A DNA stretch of 64,000 bases, taken from contig NC_085861.1 in assembly GCF_034702125.1 (NCBI RefSeq), forward strand, positions 50,402,295-50,466,294, read 5' to 3'. The DNA comes from Engraulis encrasicolus (Eukaryota; Chordata; Actinopteri; Clupeiformes; Engraulidae). The notes beneath the pieces were generated by a model. That model saw only the letters and a list, made by a program, of their open reading frames with translations, ran no database searches and was not told the DNA's origin. Both the position numbers and the translations under genes were made by a program. Shown in pieces: positions 54,694 through 64,000 of this stretch; within the stretch, counting starts at the first letter, position 1, and every line of letters starts with the position of its first letter.

Positions 54694-55220
54694 CAGGGGT
54701 GGGGAACCGTTTTCTTCCGAGGGCCACTTCAAATTTTATAAAGTCCTCCAATGGCCATCACTAGAAAGAAAACTCAACTGGGAAACTCCAACTACCATTG
54801 CCATTGTGACACAGCAGTCCACAACACACAAGTGAACACTTCACACAAAAAAATGCATTCATGCCTAACCCGTGCAAGGGGGCAGGCCCCAATGGCGCCC
54901 CATAGGAGCAGTGTAGTGGGACGATACCATGCTCAGGGTACCTCAGTCATGGAGGGGTATGGGGGAGAGCACTGGTTAATTACTACCCCCACCAACTTGG
55001 CGGGTCGGGAGTCGAACTGGCAACCTTTGGGCTACAAGTCTGATGCTCTAACCGCTTACCCATGTCTGTATTACTACACTTGTATTGCAAATGTAATTTC
55101 TAAGATTTCTTTACAAAACATTTGATAGGCCTATTTCATGTGAAACTGCATAGCATACAAATTATGTCCCTAGGGCCAGATAAGACGGCCTAAAGAAAAG
55201 ACATAGGTTCCCTACCCCTG
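54694..55220. mobile_element. hAT-like MITE with nested SINE
   Basis: CAGGGGTGGGGAACC and GGTTCCCTACCCCTG are near-perfect inverted ends. CTCTAGAT on both sides (54686-54693 and 55221-55228) is a perfect 8-bp duplication. A minus-strand SINE occupies about 54770-55075. Confidence 0.93.
54770..55075 (-). repeat. tRNA-derived SINE nested in MITE
   Basis: On the minus strand AAGCGGTTAGAGCATCAGAC (A-box), then GGTTGCCAGTTCGACTCCCG (B-box). Body CATGACTGAGGTACCCTGAG and GGGCGCCATTGGGGCC. Same family as 7462-7735 and the clearest head. Confidence 0.85.
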
Positions 55221-56747
55221 CTCTAGATTGACGATAGAGGCACTGTGAGGATAATTTTAAAAAAAAAATGTTTAAATGTGTTTTTTCCTTTGGCCTATAT
55301 ACACTTGCAGGACCCTCTCCTGCAGGACTGATAATACATGGAACTCCTTTGACCCTGCACTGCGTGAGTTATGCATATGCATATGTTTGCCTGTCTTGCA
55401 TGCTTACTACCTGTGAGCATGGTTTTGTTGATATAAAATTTTAAGTGACACTCAATTTTTGATAATCAACTTCAATTGACCTAAAAAAACTAACTTTTCA
55501 TTTTTTAACAACATTATAGTCACATAAAGATTTATCTGGTCATGGGGGAGGTCAGGGGGGGATGACTTGCGTAACATATCCACCACAATACAGGATCGAT
55601 ATACATACCTTACGTGAAGTTTATTAGAAGTTGAAGTGTTTAATAACTTCCTTTGATAAGGCATGGGTCATTACAGTATTATGTGCTGCATGATAAAATT
55701 GCACATGGGCAATTCCAGCCTTTATAGTTTCAAGTCAATCGATCAAATTGCAGGTGCATCACTGTTTATGACTGCAGTTGTGTTTTAAATTAATTGATGG
55801 CCGCTTTCACTCTTAGCGAGTGCGACACACTTTCATATTGACCCACAGTTTGATTCCCGAAGGACGAGCTGTTTAAAAGAAATCAGCTGAACAATAGGCA
55901 CAATAGAGATGGTGTGACGATTTATGCATAAGCAGCTTTGTTTAAACCCATTTTAGCCTAAGTCCTTTTTTGGGAAACCGTGCCCTCTGCCTATTAAAAC
56001 CTAAATATCTGAGCCTCCGAAGCACAAAAGAACATGAAATAAGTTGCATTTAAAAGCTATGACCCTCATTTTGCAATAGTTCATTGAACTCTGACATACC
56101 CACATTTTTTTTTATAAAAAAAGAACTCAAATCTCAGGCTTTGCCTTCCCCATCTCTCTCACACCATTCATTTCCTGTCTCTCTCACACTGTCTAGCAAT
56201 AAAGGTTAAAACCCCACAAAAAATATATATATTTTTTTAAAAAAGCAAAGCCGTTTCTGATCGCCGGAAAGAACCATAAACGCACAGCAGTACCTCCGCG
56301 GCCCCCACGTGGGCCCTGACCCCCAGATTGGGAACCACTGGTGTAGCCTATAGAGTCGCTACAGGTGAACACAACTTCTCAGCTGTCTTTCCCCCTGTCT
56401 CCCATTGAGATTATATTCTTAGCCAACGTTGGTTTATTTGTTGTTTTCAGTTGGCAACTTTTTGATTAAAAAAAAGCAATCAATAGATTTACATGGAATT
56501 ATTAGAAATCAAGATGAAAATGGGTCAATGAAGAAATGGTATGATTTTGGTGTTTTCCTGGGTCACCTGATTTTGAACTGTTGTAAAAATAATAACACAG
56601 TAATGGTGTACTGTTTACATTGTATTTGCATGTTAGTTTCTTTACAAGACAGATCCAAGTTTGTCCAGGCAAACATGATCTCACAACTTACTGTAACTTG
56701 GTAGCCTTGATCTTCTTGGAACAGTGCACACTGCGGTGCCTTCAAGG

Positions 56748-57055
56748 CCATAATTTATTGCAGATATATAATACCTTTTTGACACCTCGTCAGAATGAAA
56801 CAGAAAGCACTCCAGAGTGCCACTTCTGGGCCCCCTCTCTCCGTGGGCCGGGGACAACTCACCTCTTTGCACCCCTGCATCCCCAAACCACCACCAGCAC
56901 CATAATTTATTGCAGATATATAACACATGTTTGACGCCTAGTCAGAACGAAACAGAAAGCACTCCAGAGTAATGACAACCCTCTTCTGGGCCCCCTCTCT
57001 CCGTGGGCCCGAGACAACTGAACTCTTTGCACCACCACCACCACCCCCAGCAGCT
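56748..57055. repeat. Two-unit tandem repeat of about 153 bp
   Basis: Both units read CCATAATTTATTGCAGATAT, GAAACAGAAAGCACTCCAGA, TTCTGGGCCCCCTCTCTCCG, ACTC(T)TTTGCACC, then CCACCACCA. Confidence 0.85.
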
Positions 57056-59590
57056 TCCCTGGTGGCACATGCTTCCCTTTTAACAAGCTACAGAGGTCAT
57101 GTGTTTGGAGAGTGTGACAGTAGAAAAGAAGACAGACAATAATGTTGTCAGCTGTCAGGAGTGATGTGCTCAACTCAATGAGTCAAAGTCCTTGTCTCAC
57201 TCTCAGAAATAAATAGGCTTGTATTGACTTCCAGTCTGTTTCTCATAAAAGGCTATTAAGAGCAAAAGATACAAACTATCTATAGACAGTATCGGTCTAC
57301 TGGTTTCTGAAAGACAAGGTGATGATCAACCTGACAAGTCATAGTGTCCTTTGGATATTGATGAAACAAGTTTCAGGCAAACGGGTCTTTAAAAACAGGA
57401 TGTTGCAAAAATACTTCCGAGGAGGGTTAAGGATTGACTCCCCTCTCTGGTTGAAATCAATGGTACTGGTTTGCACGGCCGCTGACAGCTTTGGCTGGGC
57501 CCAGGACAAAATCACCTGAAAGGGGCCCCCCTACCTTATATTAAATGTAATGAGCCCCCAATTATAGGCCCCCCCATCTCCCTGGGCCCGGGACAGCAGA
57601 CCCCTTCGTCTCCCCTTCTCGGCTTCTTTGCTGGTTTGTGTCCTTCCTGATCACATGCAGTAGACCTGTAGATAGGTTTCTGTTGGGGTGGAGGGTCCAA
57701 AGGGTTGTGACGCTTTCCTGTGTTATCAAGTGGCTACACTGTAGGGAAATTTAGATTTTGTGTGTATAGTTTACAGTCATCAAACATCTGGCTTTCAGAG
57801 ATGGCATCATGAATGTATCTTTAGAGGTCAAATGTGAGGTCAAATGTGTCAATATGATGCCCACACTGTAGTATTTTATATTATGTCATACTGTAGCGAG
57901 ATACAAGAAACTGTGTATATGTCCTGAGTAGTAGGTAATGTAGTTCAACTGGGGTAAGACAATGGATGGTGGGCCGGCATTCAAGCAAATGTAAATTCAA
58001 GACAATAGGGATGCTTATATTGTAGCCTAATTGATGGGGGTTAGTAAACCTTCATGAAAAACACAGGCAACTCACATTTTCACACAGTGGACGTCTGAAA
58101 ATACACTGAAAACAGACAACTGAGTCCCTGACTTGACACAGACGCGAGACGTCCATCATGTGGATCTATTAATGCATTTTCTGACATAGGCCTAGGCCTA
58201 TACATAGGCCTGCCCTACATGTTTGCCTCAGGCAATAATTTCCCCCAAGACGTTCCAGTGGCAACTCCCTAGTAGTGCAAATAATTCAGGAAGTTGCTGC
58301 ATGTAGTATAAGACCTCCAGCGATAAAGTACTGCCTAGAGGTATGGACGGCATGTGAGACTTGTAAGACCAGTGGCTGACTGCGTGTCTGGTGCCTGGAA
58401 TCCACCAGTGCTGCACGCTACTGATGGGAAACCATAACCTAAAATGCTTCATGAAATGGAATGGATGGCAGCTGGATTGAGAATGACTGTTTCAAATGCA
58501 TGTCAGTGTCATTTTCAGAACGTCACTCAATAGGGGCACTTGATAAATTCATTCATTCATTTGTTCATTCAAATTCATTAAAAAGTCATTTACTTTTTTT
58601 ACTTGCTTGCCTTGTTTACACAGAATAATCACCATCCCCATGAGAGAACAAAACAAGCATTTTAAAGCTTACCATTTAAGTCGGGAATCGGGATGAATAA
58701 ATGGCCTCACTCCGACAAAGAGCTTTATTGTGGTATGGCCACTTCATGGTCCAGCCTTGGGAATAGGCATGCACTGTCTGTGTTAGTCTGCTCTGACGAG
58801 ACAGTCGGCACCCATTGAGTCTCCATCTTGTGACTGTCACAAGCGTGTCTGTCTTGGTGTATTTCCATTGACTGGTGATTTACGTAGTGGCCAGGGTATC
58901 GTTTTTTTGCAAATTCAAATAGGGACATAATTTAACTAAAATTGAGATAATTGTCACCCACAACTACTCTCACACGGCAAGCCATTTCTGAGCAGATGAA
59001 ATGCTTGGAAGTAGTTGTTTTGCAACTGCTAATGTGTGTTTGTGAATCATACAATGATGACACTGACAGTTAAAGCAGTAGTTAAACCTACAGTATGCAT
59101 ATGACATCACTGTATATCAAATGCAATACAATATACTGTTTATGCTATATTATATCCTTGATAATTGTGTCCAATCAAAGTCCCTCTTATTCAAATCAAA
59201 GCATCAAAATATTCAAAACAAACAATGGCAATCTGGTTTTACTGGTTTTTGATGTCAGGAGTTCACTTAGATATGTTTTTCTTACGGAATATCAGAATAT
59301 GTGACAAAATGTTAACACTGCACATAAAACGTGGCATGAAGTATCAGTGGCCATTATACTTTTTGAACTACAGTCACACAGATTATCACACGCGTTAAAA
59401 GGGAATAACACAGATTCTCACATGTGCAGGCAGAAAAGTCCAGGCACATGCGCACAAGCACAGACTTGTAGGTACTTTTCCAAGTCAAAGTCTCCTCCCC
59501 TCCGGCCACTCCAGCCACTCCCCTTTCCTTTCTCTAACCCCCCTCTGATGAGTAATGTTTGTAAACCTCAAGCAGCACGTGCGTCTGTGT
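57056..59590. other. Noncoding stretch with one GGGCCC-rich repeat
   Basis: No coding match. 57478-57620 (GCCGCTGACAGCTTTGGCTG..CCTGGGCCCGGGACAGCAGA) is a dispersed-repeat-like GC-rich insert. The last 150 bp form the promoter-proximal region of neurl3-like B and contain the pyrimidine-rich CCCTTTCCTTTCTC. Confidence 0.45.
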
Positions 59591-59593
59591 GGA

Positions 59594-59600
59594 TATAAAA
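59594..59600 (+). promoter_or_regulatory. TATA box of neurl3-like B
   Basis: TATAAAA in GGATATAAAAGGCAGAGGG, about 125 bp before the main ATG, placing transcription start near 59625. Confidence 0.8.
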
Positions 59601-59647
59601 GGCAGAGGGAGAGGCAGTCATTCAAACAGAAACAAACGGCTCAACGG

Positions 59648-59722
59648 ATGATTTCATCCATTGCAATCAAGACCTTATCAACCTTCAAGAATTGTATGGC
59701 ATACTCCATAAAGAGAAGATGA
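59648..59722 (+). promoter_or_regulatory. Upstream ORF overlapping the neurl3-like B start
   Basis: A 24-codon ORF starting ATGATTTCATCC in the presumed leader ends at TGA within ATGA, where the main ATG occupies the first three bases. This layout could permit termination-reinitiation. Confidence 0.6.
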
Positions 59723-61599
59723 CGAATAAAGAAAATGGTGAGCATTGTTATATATATATATTCATTTCTATAGCATGTAACTAACATCATCCCTTAGAAA
59801 AAAAGTTTTTTTATGTGACCATAATATTTAATAACAAGATCTTCAATTTGTAAAATGATAGCCTGGCTAAATACAACCATTTTTTTCCTGTTCATGCAAG
59901 ACAGTAAACTGTAGGTGCAAAGCGATACGTGAAAAGATGCAATCTCAAAAAAGGATTAGAGCTGACAGTTTAAAGTCCACAGCTGGAAAGCATATGTACA
60001 GTATACTAGCACAGCGAGATGTGCCTACCAGGCGCAGTAGTCTCATGGAAGTTTTCTCTGGCCGGCTGCCAGTAAAGTTGCTGAGAAAGAGAAGTAGACA
60101 GGCTAGTCATCAGGTGTGGCCATTTGTCATTGGATTGCCCAATTCCACATATTGTAAACAGTGAACGGATGTACTTTGAACTCCCTTTTAAACCTAATAG
60201 GCTATGTACACATCTTTTTACAAGCATGTGAAAAGTGAAACTGACACTGAAAAAATGGCATATCAATTCAACACTAGAGAAGTACTTCTTCAATACTATT
60301 TACAGAGTACAATCTAGAGGATGTTAAATCAACTTTATAAGTGTTGAGTTAACACTGCATTCTGTGGAGTGTGAACTTGATTTTACAATGAGGTTAAGAA
60401 AAAAACTAGCACAGCTTACACATGCGATAAGTGCTCAGCATTGTTTACCAGCGACAAGGCAAAGGATGATTTACATATGATAATGTAAACAAAGGGGTGA
60501 ATGCATGATAACAGAAGCGCGTTTTCACAACACAGACCCTTTTCAGACTCAGTGGCTCAGCATCACAAATGGAGCACAATCTTTTGTTTGCTGACAACAA
60601 GGACTGTGATGTACAAAGGAGTGCAAACACACTTGATGTCATCACACTAGAGACCAAACCATGCAGTGGACAGATATTAACCATTTGTGTGTTACGTAGA
60701 TACAGCTGTTTGTTTTAGATCAACTGTATCAGAGAGTTTCCTGTGCTCACCTCATTTATCTCTATTCCGTTTCCCTTTTACTTCTTTTTCTATCGAACAG
60801 GTGAGCACATCTGTGGACGTGCCTGCCTGGGTCCACTAACCTTCCACCCTGGAGCTGTGGGCAACAAGATCACCCTCAGCCATGGAAACCTCAGGGCCTC
60901 CAGAGACTTGGAGACCTTCCAGAACGGCCTGGTGTTCAGCAGCCGCCCCATCGGGGTAAAGGAGAAGGTGACGGTCAAGGTGGAGCGAACCCTTCTAGCC
61001 TGGGTAGGTGCCATGCGGGTAGGCTTCACCAACGTGTGCCCAACCACTGGCCCACTACCATCGCTTGCCGTGCCCGACCTGACAAGTAGGCCTGGGTACG
61101 CTGCCCTGCCATTGCCCACAGATGACTGCACACCTGGCATCATGGTCACCTTCTGGGTGGCTTCAACTGGTCAGCTGTGTTTTAAGACATCCACTGGAAA
61201 ACAAGGCTGTGTGGAGACCTCTCTGGACCTTAGTCAACCCCTCTGGGCCATCTTTGATGTCTACGGGCAAACCACCACAATGCTCCTTCTCGGTGAGTGA
61301 GATTGCACACAGAGTACATTTCTGAGATTTGATCCTTCCTTATTACTACCATGTCTTAATGTCATTGACTAATCTTTTGATGTCATGTCTACATTTCAGG
61401 TTCTGAAAGAATACATTTTTTCAGAAAAACATTGTCCTGTCCCATTCCTCGTAGCACGTTTGAATGTGGCTATGAGAAGACACCGCCTCAGTTACAGAGG
61501 AAGATGGAGATGGCTGAGAAGAAGCTCAAACAGCGTCTGGAGAACCAAAGGAACAACAACCATCCCAGACAGCAAAATGGGTCTGGCCCAGATCTGTGA
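59719..61599 (+). CDS. NEURL3-like protein without RING (copy B, truncated)
   Basis: Paralog of the minus-strand gene at 32063-34809. Exons: 59719-59737 (MTNKENG), 60801-61292 (NHR, same 492-bp length as copy A) and 61400-61599 (linker then stop), giving 236 residues. The NHR is intact: LTFHPGAVGNKITLSHG, ETFQNGLVFSSRPIG, MRVGFTNVCP, PLWAIFDVYGQT. The linker EKTPPQLQRKMEMAEKKLKQ also follows copy A. Where copy A has a splice donor, copy B runs directly into a GGCCCAGATC-type tandem repeat, reads QQNGSGPDL and stops at 61597-61599. No RING-coding sequence is found in the remaining 2.4 kb. It could make a substrate-binding protein unable to ligate ubiquitin, or be a decaying copy. The frame is otherwise clean and the TATA box good. 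Confidence 0.8.
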
Positions 61600-61865
61600 C
61601 AGATGTTGGCAGGCACTTGGGCCAGGTCCGCAATCCTGGTCTGGCCCGGTTTCTTATTTTACAATGGCGCTGAGCTGGAACAGGTCCGGATTATGGATCC
61701 GGAATGGATCTGGCCCAGGTCCGATCCACATGTTTGGAATTTGTGGCCGACCTGGGCCAGATATGGCCCAGGTCCGTAATACGCATCTGACCATGATCTG
61801 GCCCTGATCCGTAATACACAGTTGGGGCTCATCTGGCCCATATCCGGACCTTATCTGGGCCTTAT
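61575..61865. repeat. Tandem array of TCTGGCCCAGATCCG-type units
   Basis: About ten imperfect units of TCTGGCCCAGRTCCG / TCTGGGCCTTATC words, some with AATACRCA spacers. It starts inside the third exon of neurl3-like B. Confidence 0.85.
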
Positions 61866-61881
61866 CTGGGCCTGATCCGGA

Positions 61882-62247
61882 TTAAAGGGATATTTAAAGG
61901 CATATGCCATTATTTTGGGGCTTAATACAGTTAAAATCGTTGGCTGGGGTTTATAAAGGTGGTAAAGTGTCTTATTTTTCATGTGAAGCGTTGTCTTGCT
62001 TTAAGACAAGTTAAAAGAGGGAGTATGTCGCTAAGCTAGTGAAAGTCAATACATCCATGTAGCATTGCTACATGCTACACGGATCCATTGACTTTCACTA
62101 GCTTAGCGACATGCTTCCTCTTCTAACTTGTCTTAAAAGAAGACAACGGCTTACATGAAAAATAAGACTCTTTACCACCTATATAAACCCTGGCCAACGA
62201 TTTTAACTGTATTAAGCCCCAAAATAGTGGCATACCCCTTTAAAGGT
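61882..62247. repeat. Fold-back miniature element
   Basis: TTAAAGGGATATTTAAAGGCATATGCC at the left and GGCATACCCCTTTAAAGG at the right. The arms stay complementary for about 170 bp around a CATGTAGCATTGCTACATG centre (GACTTTCACTAGCTTAGCGA / TCGCTAAGCTAGTGAAAGTC). Confidence 0.92.
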
Positions 62248-62563
62248 GGACGTGGAATATTTTTAGTTGTTCATTTCCAGAATTCATTATGCCCATTCAC
62301 AAATGTTAACTTTTTAACAGATATTTACCACCACCAAAGTATTCAACATGACTGGGAAATTTGCACTTTTCATACATGAAAAGGGGGATCTTCTCCATGG
62401 TCCGCCATTTTGAATTTCCAGAAATAGACATTTTAGCTGCAAATCTCACTACACTTTGGTATTCATGCAAAAATCTAAATTAGCAGTAGACAGCACAGTT
62501 TCAATGAGCACCATAGATGCAATAACTACTCTGGCCACAATTTTACACAGTGCACCTTCAAGC
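62244..62563 (+). mobile_element. AGGGACACTG-family miniature element, diverged
   Basis: Landmarks GTTCATTTCCAGAATTCATT, CTTCTCCATGGTCCGCCATT and TTTCAATGAGCACC match the other four copies. Ends altered to AAAGGTGGACGTGG and ACAGTGCACCTT. Confidence 0.85.
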
Positions 62564-62828
62564 AAGAGCAAACAATGTTTTTAAAAAATGAGCTGCTTAC
62601 AAATTATGCATTTTAGTATTCTTTATTGTTTTGTTTCTTGTTGGGTGTGTGCCAAAGCGGTCGGCTGCCAGATCCATCTCCACATTTTTGATAGCGTTCA
62701 TCTCTCCCTTGTTGCCTCTTCACACTGTAAGATATTAAAAAGCACACAAGGCAGAAGGGAAACGTTAGACTTAATGCAGATGTATGTGCAGGCACAAATT
62801 ACATACGATTGTGAATGAACTGACACAT

Positions 62829-63470
62829 ACAGGTGCTGGCCAAAAAATTAGAATATCATGAAAATGTTTATTTATTTCCATAATTCCATCAATAATGTTA
62901 CACTTTCATAGATTATAGATTCACGACCCACATTTTAAACTATGCCAATAATTAGTTTATTCTTGCATATTTTTGGCTTCAAGAAACCATGAATTAAGTA
63001 ACTCACAAAATTAGAAGATTGTGATGAAATCACCATTCTCTTCAGAAAAAAAGAAACGGGTCATATTGTCATATCAAATCAGTTAAAATTCTCGACTTTC
63101 TAAATAACATGTCAATGTTTAATATTTGGTTAGAAATGTAATCGCCTTAATCACGGCAATGATGTATTTAACATTTCAGTCAATGGCACACATGCTTGAC
63201 AGCATCAAATGCAAATGTGTTTATCATGGTCTCATCAGAGTCAAACAAACTAAGGATATGGGTTACTGGAACCATGTCCTCTGATCTAATGACATCAAGA
63301 TAAACAAATTGGCTTTAGATGGTGTCAAACATGTGTGGTGGTAAAAAGCGATGTGTACAAAGGAAAGTGCCTCATGCTGAAAGTCAAGTATGGTAGTGGG
63401 AGTGGCATGGCTTGGGGCTGTGTGGGTGCCATCAACAGTAGGAAGCTGAATTTCATCAAAAGAAATATGC
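62829..63470 (+). pseudogene. Tc1-like element remnant with transposase fragment
   Basis: CAGGTGCTGGCCAAAAAATTAGAATATCATG and AATTAGAAGATTGTGA are the known left region of a common fish Tc1 family. Around 63260-63460 the plus frame reads a worn catalytic segment with KCLMLKVKYGSGSGMAWGC, equivalent to the VKxGGGSxMxWGC block. Internal deletion and stops; inactive. Confidence 0.8.
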
Positions 63471-64000
63471 TTGTCAACATGTACTGTAACTACTGAAACA
63501 GATCATGATACTCCCTATAGGATTTCATTCGAATCTCACACACATCAATTATAGCCAGGTGCAGACTCAAAATGTAAAAGTTAAATGCAAAGCAAAGATA
63601 AAACGCACAACAATGACCTCCCTTTTAATCCCTTTAAATTTCGAGACAATTCAGGCCAACACGGCCCCTTCTCAGACACTATGATAGGCGTGTACTCAAT
63701 TTTGCACCAGCATAATTTCACAAAAATGGGCAAATATGTCATTTAAGTTATACAATTGGCCTTAATTTTCTTATGTAAGCTCAAAAGATGTTGTATTACA
63801 CTTACTCTATGAGCGTTTTGGGAATAACTTGTGTGTTCAAAATGTTACTTTTCAACAAGGGTATACTCATTATTGCTGTGCACTGTATATTTGAATAATT
63901 TCTTAAAAATGTGGGAACATGGAGCAGCAGGAATAAGCTGTGGGACCAATGGGCTGTGGGAACATGACCCCGTACACAGAACATAGTCAACCTAGCCAAG
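63471..64000. other. Noncoding end of window
   Basis: No feature recognised. Confidence 0.5.

Larger units (their letters stand above)
54050..55900. repeat. Diverged tandem duplication, two units of about 0.6 kb
   Basis: 54060-54680 and 55290-55900 share in order TAGCCTATACACTTGCA(A/G)G, GCAGGTGCA, TTTATGACT, CGCTCTTAG, TTGACCC(T/A)CAGTTTGA and GAAATCAGCTGAACAATAG. Both are disrupted by later insertions. Confidence 0.65.

Noticed and set aside
53351..56340. A single 3-kb hAT element between the two CAGTGGTTCCCAA-type ends
   Set aside because: The 8-bp flanks do not match and no hAT transposase lies between, so I list only the left end.

Overview
The window looks like an intergenic-rich piece of a teleost fish chromosome. 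The evidence is spliced genes with GT/AG introns, trypsins whose C-terminal half ([17 protein letters not shown]) reads as a fish group-I trypsin, tRNA-derived SINEs with the fish-typical tail (AGTCGCTTTGG..AAAGCGTCTGC), a CR1/L2/Rex1-type LINE, Tc1 relics, and very many hAT, piggyBac/Kolobok-like and fold-back miniature elements. No bacterial-type operon, CRISPR array, rRNA or bona fide tRNA gene is visible. The exact species cannot be fixed from sequence alone.

Layout. Positions 1-4.9 kb hold no recognisable gene (microsatellite, a tandem repeat, a decayed Tc1 transposase). From 4.9 to 26.4 kb lies a tandem segmental duplication. Each unit carries the same upstream repeats and one complete trypsinogen gene on the + strand: trypsin 1 (10443-14202, 241 aa) and trypsin 2 (24674-26399, 240 aa). 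Both have six coding exons, a TATA-like box, intact catalytic residues and a poly(A) signal. Between the units sits a 4.5 kb transposon with 649-bp terminal inverted repeats and a broken ORF with a D-T-D nuclease-like motif (14826-19339). Unit 2 also carries a LINE that is itself split by a 626-bp element. From 27 to 31.8 kb come several miniature elements.

At 32063-34809 on the - strand is an intact NEURL3-like gene (Neuralized NHR domain plus C3HC4 RING, four coding exons). A second copy lies 25 kb away on the + strand (59719-61599). It keeps the first three exons but loses the splice donor at a tandem-repeat boundary and ends before any RING exon. Between them, at 37069-46957, is a 9.9 kb inverted-repeat structure. 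Its roughly 2.4-2.5 kb arms both carry the same THAP-domain exon, and one arm continues into a broken ISL2EU/IS5-like DDE transposase. The rest, 47-59 kb and 61.6-64 kb, is noncoding sequence filled with short DNA elements, several with clear 8-bp target-site duplications.

Functionally, the host genes are two secreted pancreatic-type digestive proteases and two Neuralized-like genes, one a likely ubiquitin ligase and one RING-less. The most informative material is the transposon archaeology. Paired paralogous copies (trypsin units, THAP arms, neurl3 copies) provide empty sites and show how individual insertions reshaped introns and, in one case, a reading frame.
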